DNA of 64,000 nt, from assembly GCA_029432775.1 (NCBI GenBank), contig JAROAZ010000013.1:62001-126000 (forward strand), written 5' to 3'. Shown piece by piece: positions 53,962 through 61,578 of the stretch. The DNA is from Pontiellaceae bacterium B12227. Lineage in GTDB: Bacteria > Verrucomicrobiota > Kiritimatiellia > Kiritimatiellales > Pontiellaceae. Each line of letters opens with the position of its first letter. Position 1 is the first letter of the stretch. The translations under genes were made by a program, and so were the position numbers. The notes under the pieces are model-generated. The model saw nothing but the letters and a program-made list of their open reading frames with translations. It searched no databases and was not told where the DNA came from.

Positions 53962-54905
53962 GTCTTGAAAAGCTCCCGATAGTTAACGTTAAGCAGTTTA
54001 CCGAATCCGACCATTAAGCTGATCGCAACCGTGAAGAGAACATAGCCGGACCAGTCATGGTGAAGACCGGTACCGAATTGCTGGCCAGCCGTGATAGACA
54101 CCATCGCAATGGAAATAATTCGACCAATATTTCCGGCTACCGCAATAGGAATAGAAAAGAGAAATAAGATCCACTTTTTGACAAAGGTCTTCTGCGTGAA
54201 ATAGGCATAGACCGCTGTCAATGCCGTCATCGCCAACAACGACCGCAGTCCTGAACACGGCGCCTCCACGTTCAACTGAAAATAGGGCGACATCAACTGC
54301 GTTCCCACCCGTTGACATTCAATCCCCATCCCCTCGAGCATGCCATGCGCCATGGTTGTTGCAATGCGCTGCAACGGCCCTGACAATGCATCAAGGAAGT
54401 TAAGCGGCACACAGAAAATCAGGTATGCACAAGGGAAAATGAGCAGTTTGGCCACCTTCCAACCGAAGAAATAAAATGGAATTCCCCAAATCAGAAGAAT
54501 CAGAGCCATAAGCGAAAAACGGGTCTGTTGCATCTTGGCTCCCAACCAGTGCATAGCCAGAGCCATTACAATGACCACCAAACCCCACTGGCAGATCTTT
54601 TTGGGTGCAGCAAAAAATTCTTCCCGCTTGTACCAAACCACCGCCAGGCTCACGAAGGGAATTAAGTAACCGTGTGAATAGTCGGCACCAAACGAAACTT
54701 TGTCTCCCCAACGGGAAATCATCCAGGTAAAGGCCGAACGACTATCGACATTATCAACCATATTCCCGAATAGATGAAACAGAATAAAAAGGAAACCGAT
54801 AATCACCGACACGAAGCCGATGTTCAGCAGTTCATTCTTATGTAACGCTCCGAGGCGCCATCGATCGCTCCAGATTAACGCATGATTGGTTTTGGTATCT
54901 TCCAT
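53931..54905 (-). CDS. Exosortase
   Basis: The 324-residue integral membrane transpeptidase has about eight hydrophobic segments. The catalytic set is visible: Cys217 in EAPCSGLRS, Arg262 in GNIGRI and His283 in HHDWSGY. Exosortases cut PEP-CTERM signals and attach or release the protein at the cell surface. A substrate candidate lies in this window at 8828-9625. The 253-bp space upstream holds the exosortase promoter and, on the other strand, the tRNA-Gly promoter. Confidence 0.94.
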   Translation of the reverse strand: MEDTKTNHALIWSDRWRLGALHKNELLNIGFVSVIIGFLFILFHLFGNMVDNVDSRSAFTWMISRWGDKVSFGADYSHGYLIPFVSLAVVWYKREEFFAAPKKICQWGLVVIVMALAMHWLGAKMQQTRFSLMALILLIWGIPFYFFGWKVAKLLIFPCAYLIFCVPLNFLDALSGPLQRIATTMAHGMLEGMGIECQRVGTQLMSPYFQLNVEAPCSGLRSLLAMTALTAVYAYFTQKTFVKKWILFLFSIPIAVAGNIGRIISIAMVSITAGQQFGTGLHHDWSGYVLFTVAISLMVGFGKLLNVNYRELFKTWKKAYLSHS

Positions 54906-55108
54906 AATCAGATAAGTCCATTTATTCCATCAAAAGGCCAAAACGATATCAAACGGGCACCCGAAATTCAAGTCCGCGTTCCTGCAAGAGTTATTCAAAG
55001 GTCCATTTTCACACAAACGCGCCTCCCGTTTATTTGCCCAACGAATTGTAAACAAACGGGTTCGACGCACCCCATATGCCGCACGTTCATTTTTTATTAA
55101 AAATCAAC

Positions 55109-55136
55109 TTGCAAAGAAACCGCCCGTGCATACTAT
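55109..55136 (+). promoter_or_regulatory. Promoter of the tRNA genes
   Basis: TTGCAA (55109-55114) and TACTAT (55131-55136), 16 nt apart, lie 23 nt before tRNA-Gly. Confidence 0.5.
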
Positions 55137-55158
55137 AGGCGCTCCTTTCGAGGAAAAA

Positions 55159-55233
55159 GCGAGCGTAGCTCAGTGGTAGAGCTCGACCTTGCCAAGGTCG
55201 TTGTCGAGAGTTCGAATCTCTTCGCTCGCTCCA
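55159..55233 (+). tRNA. tRNA-Gly (anticodon GCC)
   Basis: A cloverleaf is visible by eye: acceptor GCGAGCG with CGCTCGC, D-arm GCTC/GAGC, anticodon stem CGACC/GGTCG with loop TTGCCAA, T-arm GAGAG-TTCGAAT-CTCTT, discriminator T and encoded CCA. Confidence 0.97.
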
Positions 55234-55327
55234 CTTTAAACCCGGTCTGCTTAGCAGATCGGGTTTTATTTTTGGCTTCTGGATTGCAAATTAAGAAGCA
55301 ATTAAGGACTGTAATAGCTGATTTGGC

Positions 55328-55404
55328 ACCCCGGTAGCTCACCTGGACAGAGCGACAGATTCCTAATCTGTAGGTAGTGAGTTCGAGTCTCGCCCGGGGT
55401 ACCA
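55328..55404 (+). tRNA. tRNA-Arg (anticodon CCT)
   Basis: Acceptor ACCCCGG with CCGGGGT, D-arm GCTC/GAGC, anticodon stem ACAGA/TCTGT with loop TTCCTAA, T-arm GTGAG-TTCGAGT-CTCGC, discriminator A and encoded CCA. Confidence 0.96.
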
Positions 55405-55427
55405 CTCCCATCACTAACAATAATCAA

Positions 55428-55707
55428 GGCTCTCCACCAAATACGGGGGCGAGGGTGTAGCGGTTGCGCGCCTGCCTTTACATGGTTGCAATTTGTGCCG
55501 TTCAGCATTACCCCGTGATGAAAGAGTGTTATCCACGCCTGGCAGAAGAGAACCATCGTCCTAAAAAAGTGGCTTTAACCGCAGTGGTGAGGAAATTGAT
55601 CATTGCGGCGAACTCAGCCGTTAAGAATCCTGATTTTTTGGTTGTCGTTTAACACCGTTGCTCTGTGGTTAAAAAACCGCCCTCGCCCCCGTATCTGGTT
55701 GAGAGCC
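55428..55707. mobile_element. 280-bp relic with 30-bp inverted ends
   Basis: 55428-55457 and 55678-55707 are inverted copies matching at 27 of 30 positions (core CTCGCCCCCGTAT). Between them is a fragment of an IS110-type transposase. It starts 23 nt after tRNA-Arg. It is either an internally deleted insertion sequence or a small nonautonomous derivative. Confidence 0.6.
55485..55652 (+). pseudogene. C-terminal fragment of an IS110-family transposase
   Basis: The segment LYMVAICAVQHYPVMKECY... continuing RPKKVALTAVVRKLIIAANSAVK matches the C-terminal end of IS110/IS116/IS902 transposases (Transposase_20 side). The rest of the protein, including the N-terminal DEDD catalytic part, is absent. 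It cannot be active. Confidence 0.75.
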
Positions 55708-55728
55708 ATGTGGTGGAGAGCCGGGAAA

Positions 55729-55760
55729 TGGCGCACTCAGCAGGAGTCGAACCTGCAATC
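55729..55760 (-). pseudogene. 3' half of a tRNA, possible attachment-site remnant
   Basis: On the minus strand the segment reads a complete T-arm (GCAGG-TTCGACT-CCTGC), the 3' acceptor strand TGAGTGC, discriminator G and CCA. No D-arm or anticodon arm follows at 55761 and beyond. A lone 3' tRNA half is the usual scar of integration into a tRNA gene. The base pattern suits an Arg-type tRNA, but this is uncertain. Confidence 0.65.
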
Positions 55761-56419
55761 GAAACGTTTATTAAATACAAAAACCTATATTTACTGGTGT
55801 TTTACAATTTCAGATCAACTCACATCAGTCGAAATCAACCGTATAGGGTACACAATGGGTACACACTGTTTATATCGGGATCCGTAAATCCCGCAGCTAC
55901 GAAACCAACTTCCACAGCCTCTCTTAACAAGAAAACAGAAAACTACCCGAAGTGTCCAGTTTCGGTTGTTCGCCTTATGCTCAGTAGGTGCGAATGGAGG
56001 CCTCGCGATATTGATAAGGAAGCGATGAAACAGGATTTGACCAGAGAGGATATATCTCTCAGGCTCTCACGGAAGATCCAAGATCCATCAATTCCGATCC
56101 GAGAACAACTTTCAGCTGCACGGCCGCTTTCAATTCTTAACGGGTGAACTGATCCGAAGAACAAAAAGCCTGATAAAAAGTCGATACTCGCAGACATGAT
56201 GAAAACCATTAATGGGACAAGTACAGGTTTGCCATCTCATGCAACTTAACCCCGTAAGAAAGCTTAACAAATAAATATGATTGTCTACTCGGACAGAACC
56301 GGATTTAGAATTTAGGACCACGGCTGAAGCGTAAGGACATTTCGGACCTTCCGCTCCTGTTTTTCCCCATGTTTGCGGTTGTTTATTGAATATTTATTGT
56401 TGCGCCCTGCAGTGTAAGA
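55761..56419. other. 659-bp gene-poor stretch, probable mobile-element debris
   Basis: There is no intact gene. Near 55845-55868 the direct repeat GGGTACACA occurs twice, followed by a short frame MGTHCLYRDP that may be the ruined start of an integrase. The frame ending at 56147 has a helical-looking segment (RPRDIDKEAMKQDLTREDIS) without a recognised family. The rest is A/T-rich and empty to my eye. Confidence 0.4.
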
Positions 56420-58261
56420 TCAATATATCGACTTCAGACGAGTAGGCTGGCAACGGTTGCCGTCGTCATCAAAATATTTCCCAAGGGGGACTCTTCTCAG
56501 GTTATCCAGATTCTCGAATAAATTTTCACTGGAAGTTTTATACGCAATAATTTTTCCGCGCGAATCGGTAACTACGCCAAGGAAGCCCTTGTATTTTTCT
56601 CCACGGTGAAAACCCTGTATAAAATAATCCTCCAGCTCCACCGTATTGCCAGTCATTTCTACCATGCTGCGGCTACCTTCGGTTAAGTGAATAGATTTCT
56701 GCTGGTAGTCGAGTAAGATCCGTTTATCCCCATCGATTTCCTTTCCAATTGCAAAATATTCAGCCTTTAACTCATGAGAATAAAGCCGGGAGGATTTCTG
56801 TTTGATCATCAATTTAAAATCATAGGACAACACACCGGGAATCCCTTCGTCACCCACCCACAGAATATCGGGATAGATCCGCTGCTTCGATGTTTTCGCA
56901 AAATTTAAATCCAACTCAGGAGGAGTGTTCAGATCAATGTATTTCAGATCGGCCTCTGAAAATTCATTTCCAGGCAGTTTAACCTGTTTTCCCCGCTTTG
57001 TTTTAAGGACTACTTTTCCGCCAATCAGCGTCACATATTCTGCTTCGACTGTTTTGCCGTTAGTTAATGACCATACGCGCATTTTATTTTCAGGCATGCG
57101 CGGTTCGGGTTCGGTGACGGATTCCTTTTCGATTACATCAGCAGAGCCTTTTGCGCTTGCGAAATAATCTCTGAACACCGGGCCATTCGTAAGAGAGCAC
57201 TCTCCTTCAGGAAGGTATTTTCGAATCATCTCCAACTGATCGCGGGTGAACTCTTCCGTTTTAAACGCCGGAAGCAATGGACCACCCTGCCGGGTTTGCG
57301 GATAGTCCGCTCCATCGACCTCTACCAGCAGCATACCGGTCATTGATCCACCAGCGTACTCGCCGAACAAAACCTGCAGATCAAGTGGTTCGCCCGCCTT
57401 CAACTCGATCCAGTCGCCTATTCTCAACGGCTTATTTGCCAGGAAATATTTGTCATTATCCGCATCCGTACTTTGCCAGAAATCCAAAACTTCCAACCGT
57501 TGCCGAACTCCGTTAATCAGTACGTTTTCGCCATCAACGTTTACCACCAGAAATGCATCCCCGGCACCCCAGAAGCGAAACCTGATATCTTCAGGATAAA
57601 CCAGTTGTCCTTTATATTTTGCAAAGAACCAATAGCTCTCCATATCAGGCTGCCCGAATACATCCGCCGCCATCGTTGAATTGACAGGAGGAACCATGAT
57701 GCTTCTTGTATACAGTTTATCGGGCGTTCGGTAATATCTGTTCAGCCGAGATTCCCGCCAGCCTTTTGCACAGAATTCCCGTAGCAGATAGATAAATTTA
57801 TCGCTATCCATGACTGAATCGCCACCCTGGCGGTCATATTTAAAAAAGTAACAGCGCCCTTCGAAGTCATTGCCGATACTCTGCCCGCCCCCGAAAACAC
57901 TTAGCTCAGTCATGTCCGGCACTATGTCAAATCCAGCAAGCCCCCCGGCCAAGCCATCCCCCATCCCACTCATTTCCGGCAATTGGATATCTGGCATGTT
58001 CGCCTTTTGCACCTTGGTAACAATCCGGGTGGTGGATTTCGGCTTTGCTGATTTCTTCATCTTCACCTTCGGCTTTTTCAGCTTCATTTTCGGACGGTCT
58101 ACCGGCTTTGGCGGAACAAACTTTTTCTCCTCCTTCGTCACCACATTGAAGACCACCAGCATGCCTGCCAGCAAAAAAACAGCCGCGTGAATAGCTAGGC
58201 TGACCACAAACCCGCTGGGAGCTCCTTTCACGACCCCTTTGTCTTTTCGAATACGCTTCAT
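56420..58261 (-). CDS. TonB-like envelope protein with SHD1-type domain
   Basis: The 613-residue protein is anchored by one N-terminal helix (SGFVVSLAIHAAVFLLAGMLVVF, 17-39), followed by a Pro/Lys-rich stretch of TonB type (PPKPVDRPKMKLKKPKVKMKK). The large periplasmic part has a region with DIRFRFWGAGDAFLVVNVDGENVLING (PA14-like carbohydrate-binding appearance) and, near 400-445, an SLA1 homology domain 1 pattern (VWSLTNGKTVEAEYVTLIGGKVVLKTKRGK). The classical TonB C-terminal domain is not evident. No ExbBD genes are adjacent. The function is unknown. Confidence 0.75.
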   Translation of the reverse strand: MKRIRKDKGVVKGAPSGFVVSLAIHAAVFLLAGMLVVFNVVTKEEKKFVPPKPVDRPKMKLKKPKVKMKKSAKPKSTTRIVTKVQKANMPDIQLPEMSGMGDGLAGGLAGFDIVPDMTELSVFGGGQSIGNDFEGRCYFFKYDRQGGDSVMDSDKFIYLLREFCAKGWRESRLNRYYRTPDKLYTRSIMVPPVNSTMAADVFGQPDMESYWFFAKYKGQLVYPEDIRFRFWGAGDAFLVVNVDGENVLINGVRQRLEVLDFWQSTDADNDKYFLANKPLRIGDWIELKAGEPLDLQVLFGEYAGGSMTGMLLVEVDGADYPQTRQGGPLLPAFKTEEFTRDQLEMIRKYLPEGECSLTNGPVFRDYFASAKGSADVIEKESVTEPEPRMPENKMRVWSLTNGKTVEAEYVTLIGGKVVLKTKRGKQVKLPGNEFSEADLKYIDLNTPPELDLNFAKTSKQRIYPDILWVGDEGIPGVLSYDFKLMIKQKSSRLYSHELKAEYFAIGKEIDGDKRILLDYQQKSIHLTEGSRSMVEMTGNTVELEDYFIQGFHRGEKYKGFLGVVTDSRGKIIAYKTSSENLFENLDNLRRVPLGKYFDDDGNRCQPTRLKSIY

Positions 58262-58529
58262 TCTATCCTCCTCAAAATGAGTGCACGCAAACGTGTTCCC
58301 TTACGTACAAGTAGACAAAAAGTGCCGGAGCAGATTTCATCAGACAACTGGCTGTATCTCTAGGTGGCAGGAAGGAAGGGAAAGGCCTGATAACTCGTCA
58401 ACGGTTCACTAACTTGTCAGCAGCCCAATGTTTATAGCCATTGATTTATGGGCTTTGTTATATCAAAAGAATCTCTTATCACTGTAGAGACGACCACACT
58501 CCCGGTTCCGCTCTAACCGTCGTCGGGGC
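58262..58529. other. 268-bp intergenic stretch
   Basis: This is promoter territory for the TonB-like gene and the 3' side of the esterase gene. I see no terminator hairpin with a T-run and no gene. Confidence 0.4.
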
Positions 58530-59441
58530 CTAATCCTCGGCGATTTTATCGTCGCCATCCGTATCCGACACAGCAGCCAGCAGGTCGCAGAGGTCCGGAG
58601 TTTTTCCGCTAAGGTATCCAAGCGAAACCAGGAACCGGTCCGCCTCAAGCATCGTTCCGAAATACATCTCTTCACTGTGGTCCCGATTGAAGAAGGCATG
58701 CGGTTGCCCCTCGTAGATATGTAGATCACAACGAAGGCCCAACGCCTCCATCTTTTTCTTATACGCTTTTGCGCTAGCGACGCGAAACGCCGTATCTTCT
58801 GAGCCGGTCAGAATCAGCGTCGGCGGCGCATCTTTGTGGATATTGTGCAGCGGCGAAAATTCCTGCCAATAGTCCTTCACCCGATTATGCCCAAATCCCG
58901 CGGAACTGTTGTCCGCCACAGGATTAAGCAACACCAGAATGTTGGGAACGCAGCTTACCGACCGATCCTCGCCGACTTCATTGAATTCTTCCAGCATCGC
59001 GGTAGCCGCCGCCAGATGCCCGCCAGCCGAACCACCGCCCGCGGCCAGACGATTTGGATCAATCCCCAATTCAACCGCGTGTGTACGCACCCAGCGCATC
59101 GCGGATTTGGCGTCCATCACGCATTCCTTTGGGGTAGTTCCATACTGTTTCGCCGTTCGGTACTCCGCCGTAATCGCCACCATGCCGCGCGAGGCCAGAT
59201 AGTCGCATTGACCTGAAAAATGAGTAAATCCTCCGCCCTGCCATCCGCCACCGTGAAAGAACACAATGGCCGGTACGCGGCCGGACGGTTCATGGCTCGG
59301 CGGATTAAAGATATGCAGTTTCAGCGTCACATCGCCGATGGTTTTATACACCACGCTTTGGTCCGGCGCGGGCACTTCTTCGGCTAGCGCAACAAAAGTC
59401 AGACTCAGCATCATCAGCATATTCGTTATGAACTTTTTCAT
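58530..59441 (-). CDS. Secreted alpha/beta hydrolase (esterase/lipase type)
   Basis: From the ATG at 59441 (AAGGT 7 nt upstream) the product has 303 residues with a signal peptide (MKKFITNMLMMLSLTFVALA). Hydrolase family motifs are the oxyanion FFHGGGW, the nucleophile elbow GGGSAGGH (Ser), Asp in LTGSEDTAF and His in GQPHAFF, as in the BD-FAE/alpha-beta hydrolase 3 group that deacetylates polysaccharides. C-terminal residues contain a short Asp-rich DTDGDDKIAED tail, possibly Ca-binding. It lies 17 nt after a small coupled frame and probably shares the beta-helix transcript. Confidence 0.87.
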   Translation of the reverse strand: MKKFITNMLMMLSLTFVALAEEVPAPDQSVVYKTIGDVTLKLHIFNPPSHEPSGRVPAIVFFHGGGWQGGGFTHFSGQCDYLASRGMVAITAEYRTAKQYGTTPKECVMDAKSAMRWVRTHAVELGIDPNRLAAGGGSAGGHLAAATAMLEEFNEVGEDRSVSCVPNILVLLNPVADNSSAGFGHNRVKDYWQEFSPLHNIHKDAPPTLILTGSEDTAFRVASAKAYKKKMEALGLRCDLHIYEGQPHAFFNRDHSEEMYFGTMLEADRFLVSLGYLSGKTPDLCDLLAAVSDTDGDDKIAED

Positions 59442-59458
59442 ACTATTTACCTTCATAT

Positions 59459-59578
59459 TTAGAGCAACGATTCTCGCAGTGCGTTTTCCACTTCCGCCCA
59501 CCCCTTCTCTTCCAGACGTTGGAAACGGTCGCCTATAAAAAGGAAATGATCGGAGAACGGTGGGTTCTGGGTGTTCAT
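59459..59578 (-). CDS. 39-residue frame between beta-helix and esterase genes
   Basis: The frame starts MNTQNPPFSDHFLFIGDRFQ and ends with an acidic helix-like tail. Its ATG overlaps the TGA of the beta-helix gene (ATGA at 59575-59578), which favours translation. A dispersed palindrome (59510-59524) encodes its FQRLE. No homologue is recognised; it may be a real small protein or the stump of a lost gene. Confidence 0.4.
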   Translation of the reverse strand: MNTQNPPFSDHFLFIGDRFQRLEEKGWAEVENALRESLL

Positions 59579-61026
59579 CTTTCAGAGCCCCGCTGCTGAA
59601 TAAAGTTTTTCAAGGTCGCGAACCCCTTATCATCTTTGAACTGGGGAAGATGCTGGAATTCATTGAGAACCCGCAATGGATCGCGTTGTTTGTACATAAA
59701 ATTTCTTCCATCGTCATGGCCATGGACCTGCACCGCTTTACTCTCCGACCAATCCACCGTGGGCCTCTGAGGAGCCCTTACAATATTCTCAATGAACTCA
59801 ATCCCTTCAGGATAGGCGTTTCCCCAATCGCCCGCCACCAACAAGGCGTTCTCTATCTCGTCAAGCGGCTTGGATGGCATGATGATAATGTTGCGGTAAA
59901 TTTTTGTATTTTCCACGGGGCCCGTGATGTGAAACGTCGGCGAAAAGAAACCTTTATGCGTTTCATACGGACGCAACCCGTCATTGATGCTCAGGTTATA
60001 TTGGATGACCGTGTCTTTTGTTCCCCTATTGATCGGCGAGCCATACGACGCTCCGTTATTACAAATCAGTACAAAGCCGCCCCAGTTATCATAACTATAA
60101 TTATATTGAATCACCGTTCCGATACAGTTGAAGTCCGCGTCGTAGCCCTGCCCATCCCATTTAGCGCGATGATCACTCACTTCGTTAAACTGGATGAGTG
60201 TCCGATCGCTACTCCAAGGCCAGATGCCCGCCGCCGCATCTCCTTTGGGCAAGGAATCGACCCCCTTGCGAATGACATTGTATTCAACCAGCGCCCCTTC
60301 CGTGCCAATGGGAACAATGCCGTCTCCCGGAATATGCTCAATCAGGTTCCCGCGAATCACGACATCCAGACTCGGATGCCAGCGGTCGCGCCTCGAGTTG
60401 CCATGGGAATTGATCGCGTTGCGCTCACAATGGTGAATGTGGCAGTTCAAAATCTGTAGCCCGATAAACCGGGTTTTGACTTTATCCCCTCCGTTTTCCC
60501 ATAAGATCCCCGAACCACCACCCTCTTTTTTGGAAAGGCGTCCGTTCACATGGTGAATCTCCAGACCTTCTAAAATTATATGGTGACAATCTCCAAAATC
60601 GCGGGCGCGTACCATCACCCCCCGTCGTCCGGATTTTGCTTCGCCCCCGGCATTGGTTACTTCCAGATTACGAACTTCCCAGTACTCCACATTTTCCAGC
60701 AATACCGCGTAGAGTCTGCCTCCCTGACCATGAATAGCGGGATTCAGGCCTTCGCCATACCGATCCACACGAATGGGAGCCGCGGGAGAGCCGCTTCCTT
60801 TCAACTTAAGCTGGCCGAAGAAGGAATTTCCCGCGGCAAATAAGATTTCATCGCCCGCTTTGAAGACGTGTTCATTGACCCGTTGCAAACTCGCCCAGGC
60901 CTGATCCGAACCCGTGCCCTCGTTTGAATCTAATCCCGACACGGAATTCACATAGTAGGTCGAAGCCAACGTTGTGGAACACAACACCACACATCCCATA
61001 ACTACTTTAAACCAATCCAACTTCAT
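59575..61026 (-). CDS. Secreted right-handed beta-helix protein
   Basis: From the ATG at 61026 it has 483 residues: a signal peptide (MKLDWFKVVMGCVVLCSTTLAS), then TYYVNSVSGLDSNEGTGSDQAWASLQRVNEHVFKAGDEILFAAG, the classic opening of pectate-lyase-like beta-helices, and repeated helix rungs (VEYWEVRNLEVTN, HHIILEGLEIHHVNG, ILNCHIHHCERNAIN, VIRGNLIEHI). A lyase or hydrolase acting on polysaccharides is likely; the catalytic residues cannot be placed. An upstream extension to 61221 belongs to the adjacent pseudogene. Confidence 0.86.
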   Translation of the reverse strand: MKLDWFKVVMGCVVLCSTTLASTYYVNSVSGLDSNEGTGSDQAWASLQRVNEHVFKAGDEILFAAGNSFFGQLKLKGSGSPAAPIRVDRYGEGLNPAIHGQGGRLYAVLLENVEYWEVRNLEVTNAGGEAKSGRRGVMVRARDFGDCHHIILEGLEIHHVNGRLSKKEGGGSGILWENGGDKVKTRFIGLQILNCHIHHCERNAINSHGNSRRDRWHPSLDVVIRGNLIEHIPGDGIVPIGTEGALVEYNVIRKGVDSLPKGDAAAGIWPWSSDRTLIQFNEVSDHRAKWDGQGYDADFNCIGTVIQYNYSYDNWGGFVLICNNGASYGSPINRGTKDTVIQYNLSINDGLRPYETHKGFFSPTFHITGPVENTKIYRNIIIMPSKPLDEIENALLVAGDWGNAYPEGIEFIENIVRAPQRPTVDWSESKAVQVHGHDDGRNFMYKQRDPLRVLNEFQHLPQFKDDKGFATLKNFIQQRGSER

Positions 61027-61029
61027 CAA

Positions 61030-61563
61030 AAAATATCCTGTTAAAAGCTCGTCCGCGATCCCTGAAGTCGCCGTCTGGAGCGGACCCAACACTCCTGGAC
61101 CTTGCCCGCGGACCTTCGCCGTCAAAAAACGCATAGGGTTGCCAATGCTTGACATTCTGAACGCGCTCGGCCCTCGCTTCCGGAAGTTCGGCATAGACGA
61201 CCTTTCCGCCAGCCTTCTCATTCAGAAAAGAACCTGAGGGTTTTTCCCATTTCGCAACCGGCACACTGGCACTGAAGATTACATTTTTCCCGGACAGTGA
61301 ACGATAGCTGATCTTCTGTTTTCTGAGCCCGAATCGTCCAGCCCAAACACTTCGGTTTCGGTGAACGGATAAATCCCCTCATCAAACCAAACCGTGAACG
61401 CCTCAGCCGGATTCTGCTTCTTCAATTCCCGCACCGCTTAATGTGGCAAATGGGGATTGTCGACTTCCAACCGCCGCATCATCCCCGAAGGACTGACAAA
61501 TAACTCTCCTGCAGGTGACATACCTGCCAAACACAACAGGGTAAAAATCCAATATTTTTTCAT
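61030..61563 (-). pseudogene. Degenerate beta-helix enzyme gene
   Basis: Starting at 61563 the minus strand reads a signal peptide (MKKYWIFTLLCLAGMSPAG), then ELFVSPSG, DNPHLPH and a stop. Homology-like text resumes downstream in other frames (AVRELKKQNPAEAFTVWFDEGIYPFTE, then VPVAKWEKPSGSFLNEKAGGKVVYAELPEA and HWQPYAFFDGEGPRARSRS). Stops, frameshifts and the loss of the C-terminal two thirds show a dead gene. It probably descends from a beta-helix enzyme like the one downstream. Confidence 0.75.
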
Positions 61564-61578
61564 CTCGGCTTCAGTAAG

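Noticed and set aside
61027-61221. N-terminal extension of the beta-helix protein
   Set aside because: These codons are the 3' part of the neighbouring pseudogene; a proper signal peptide starts at 61026.
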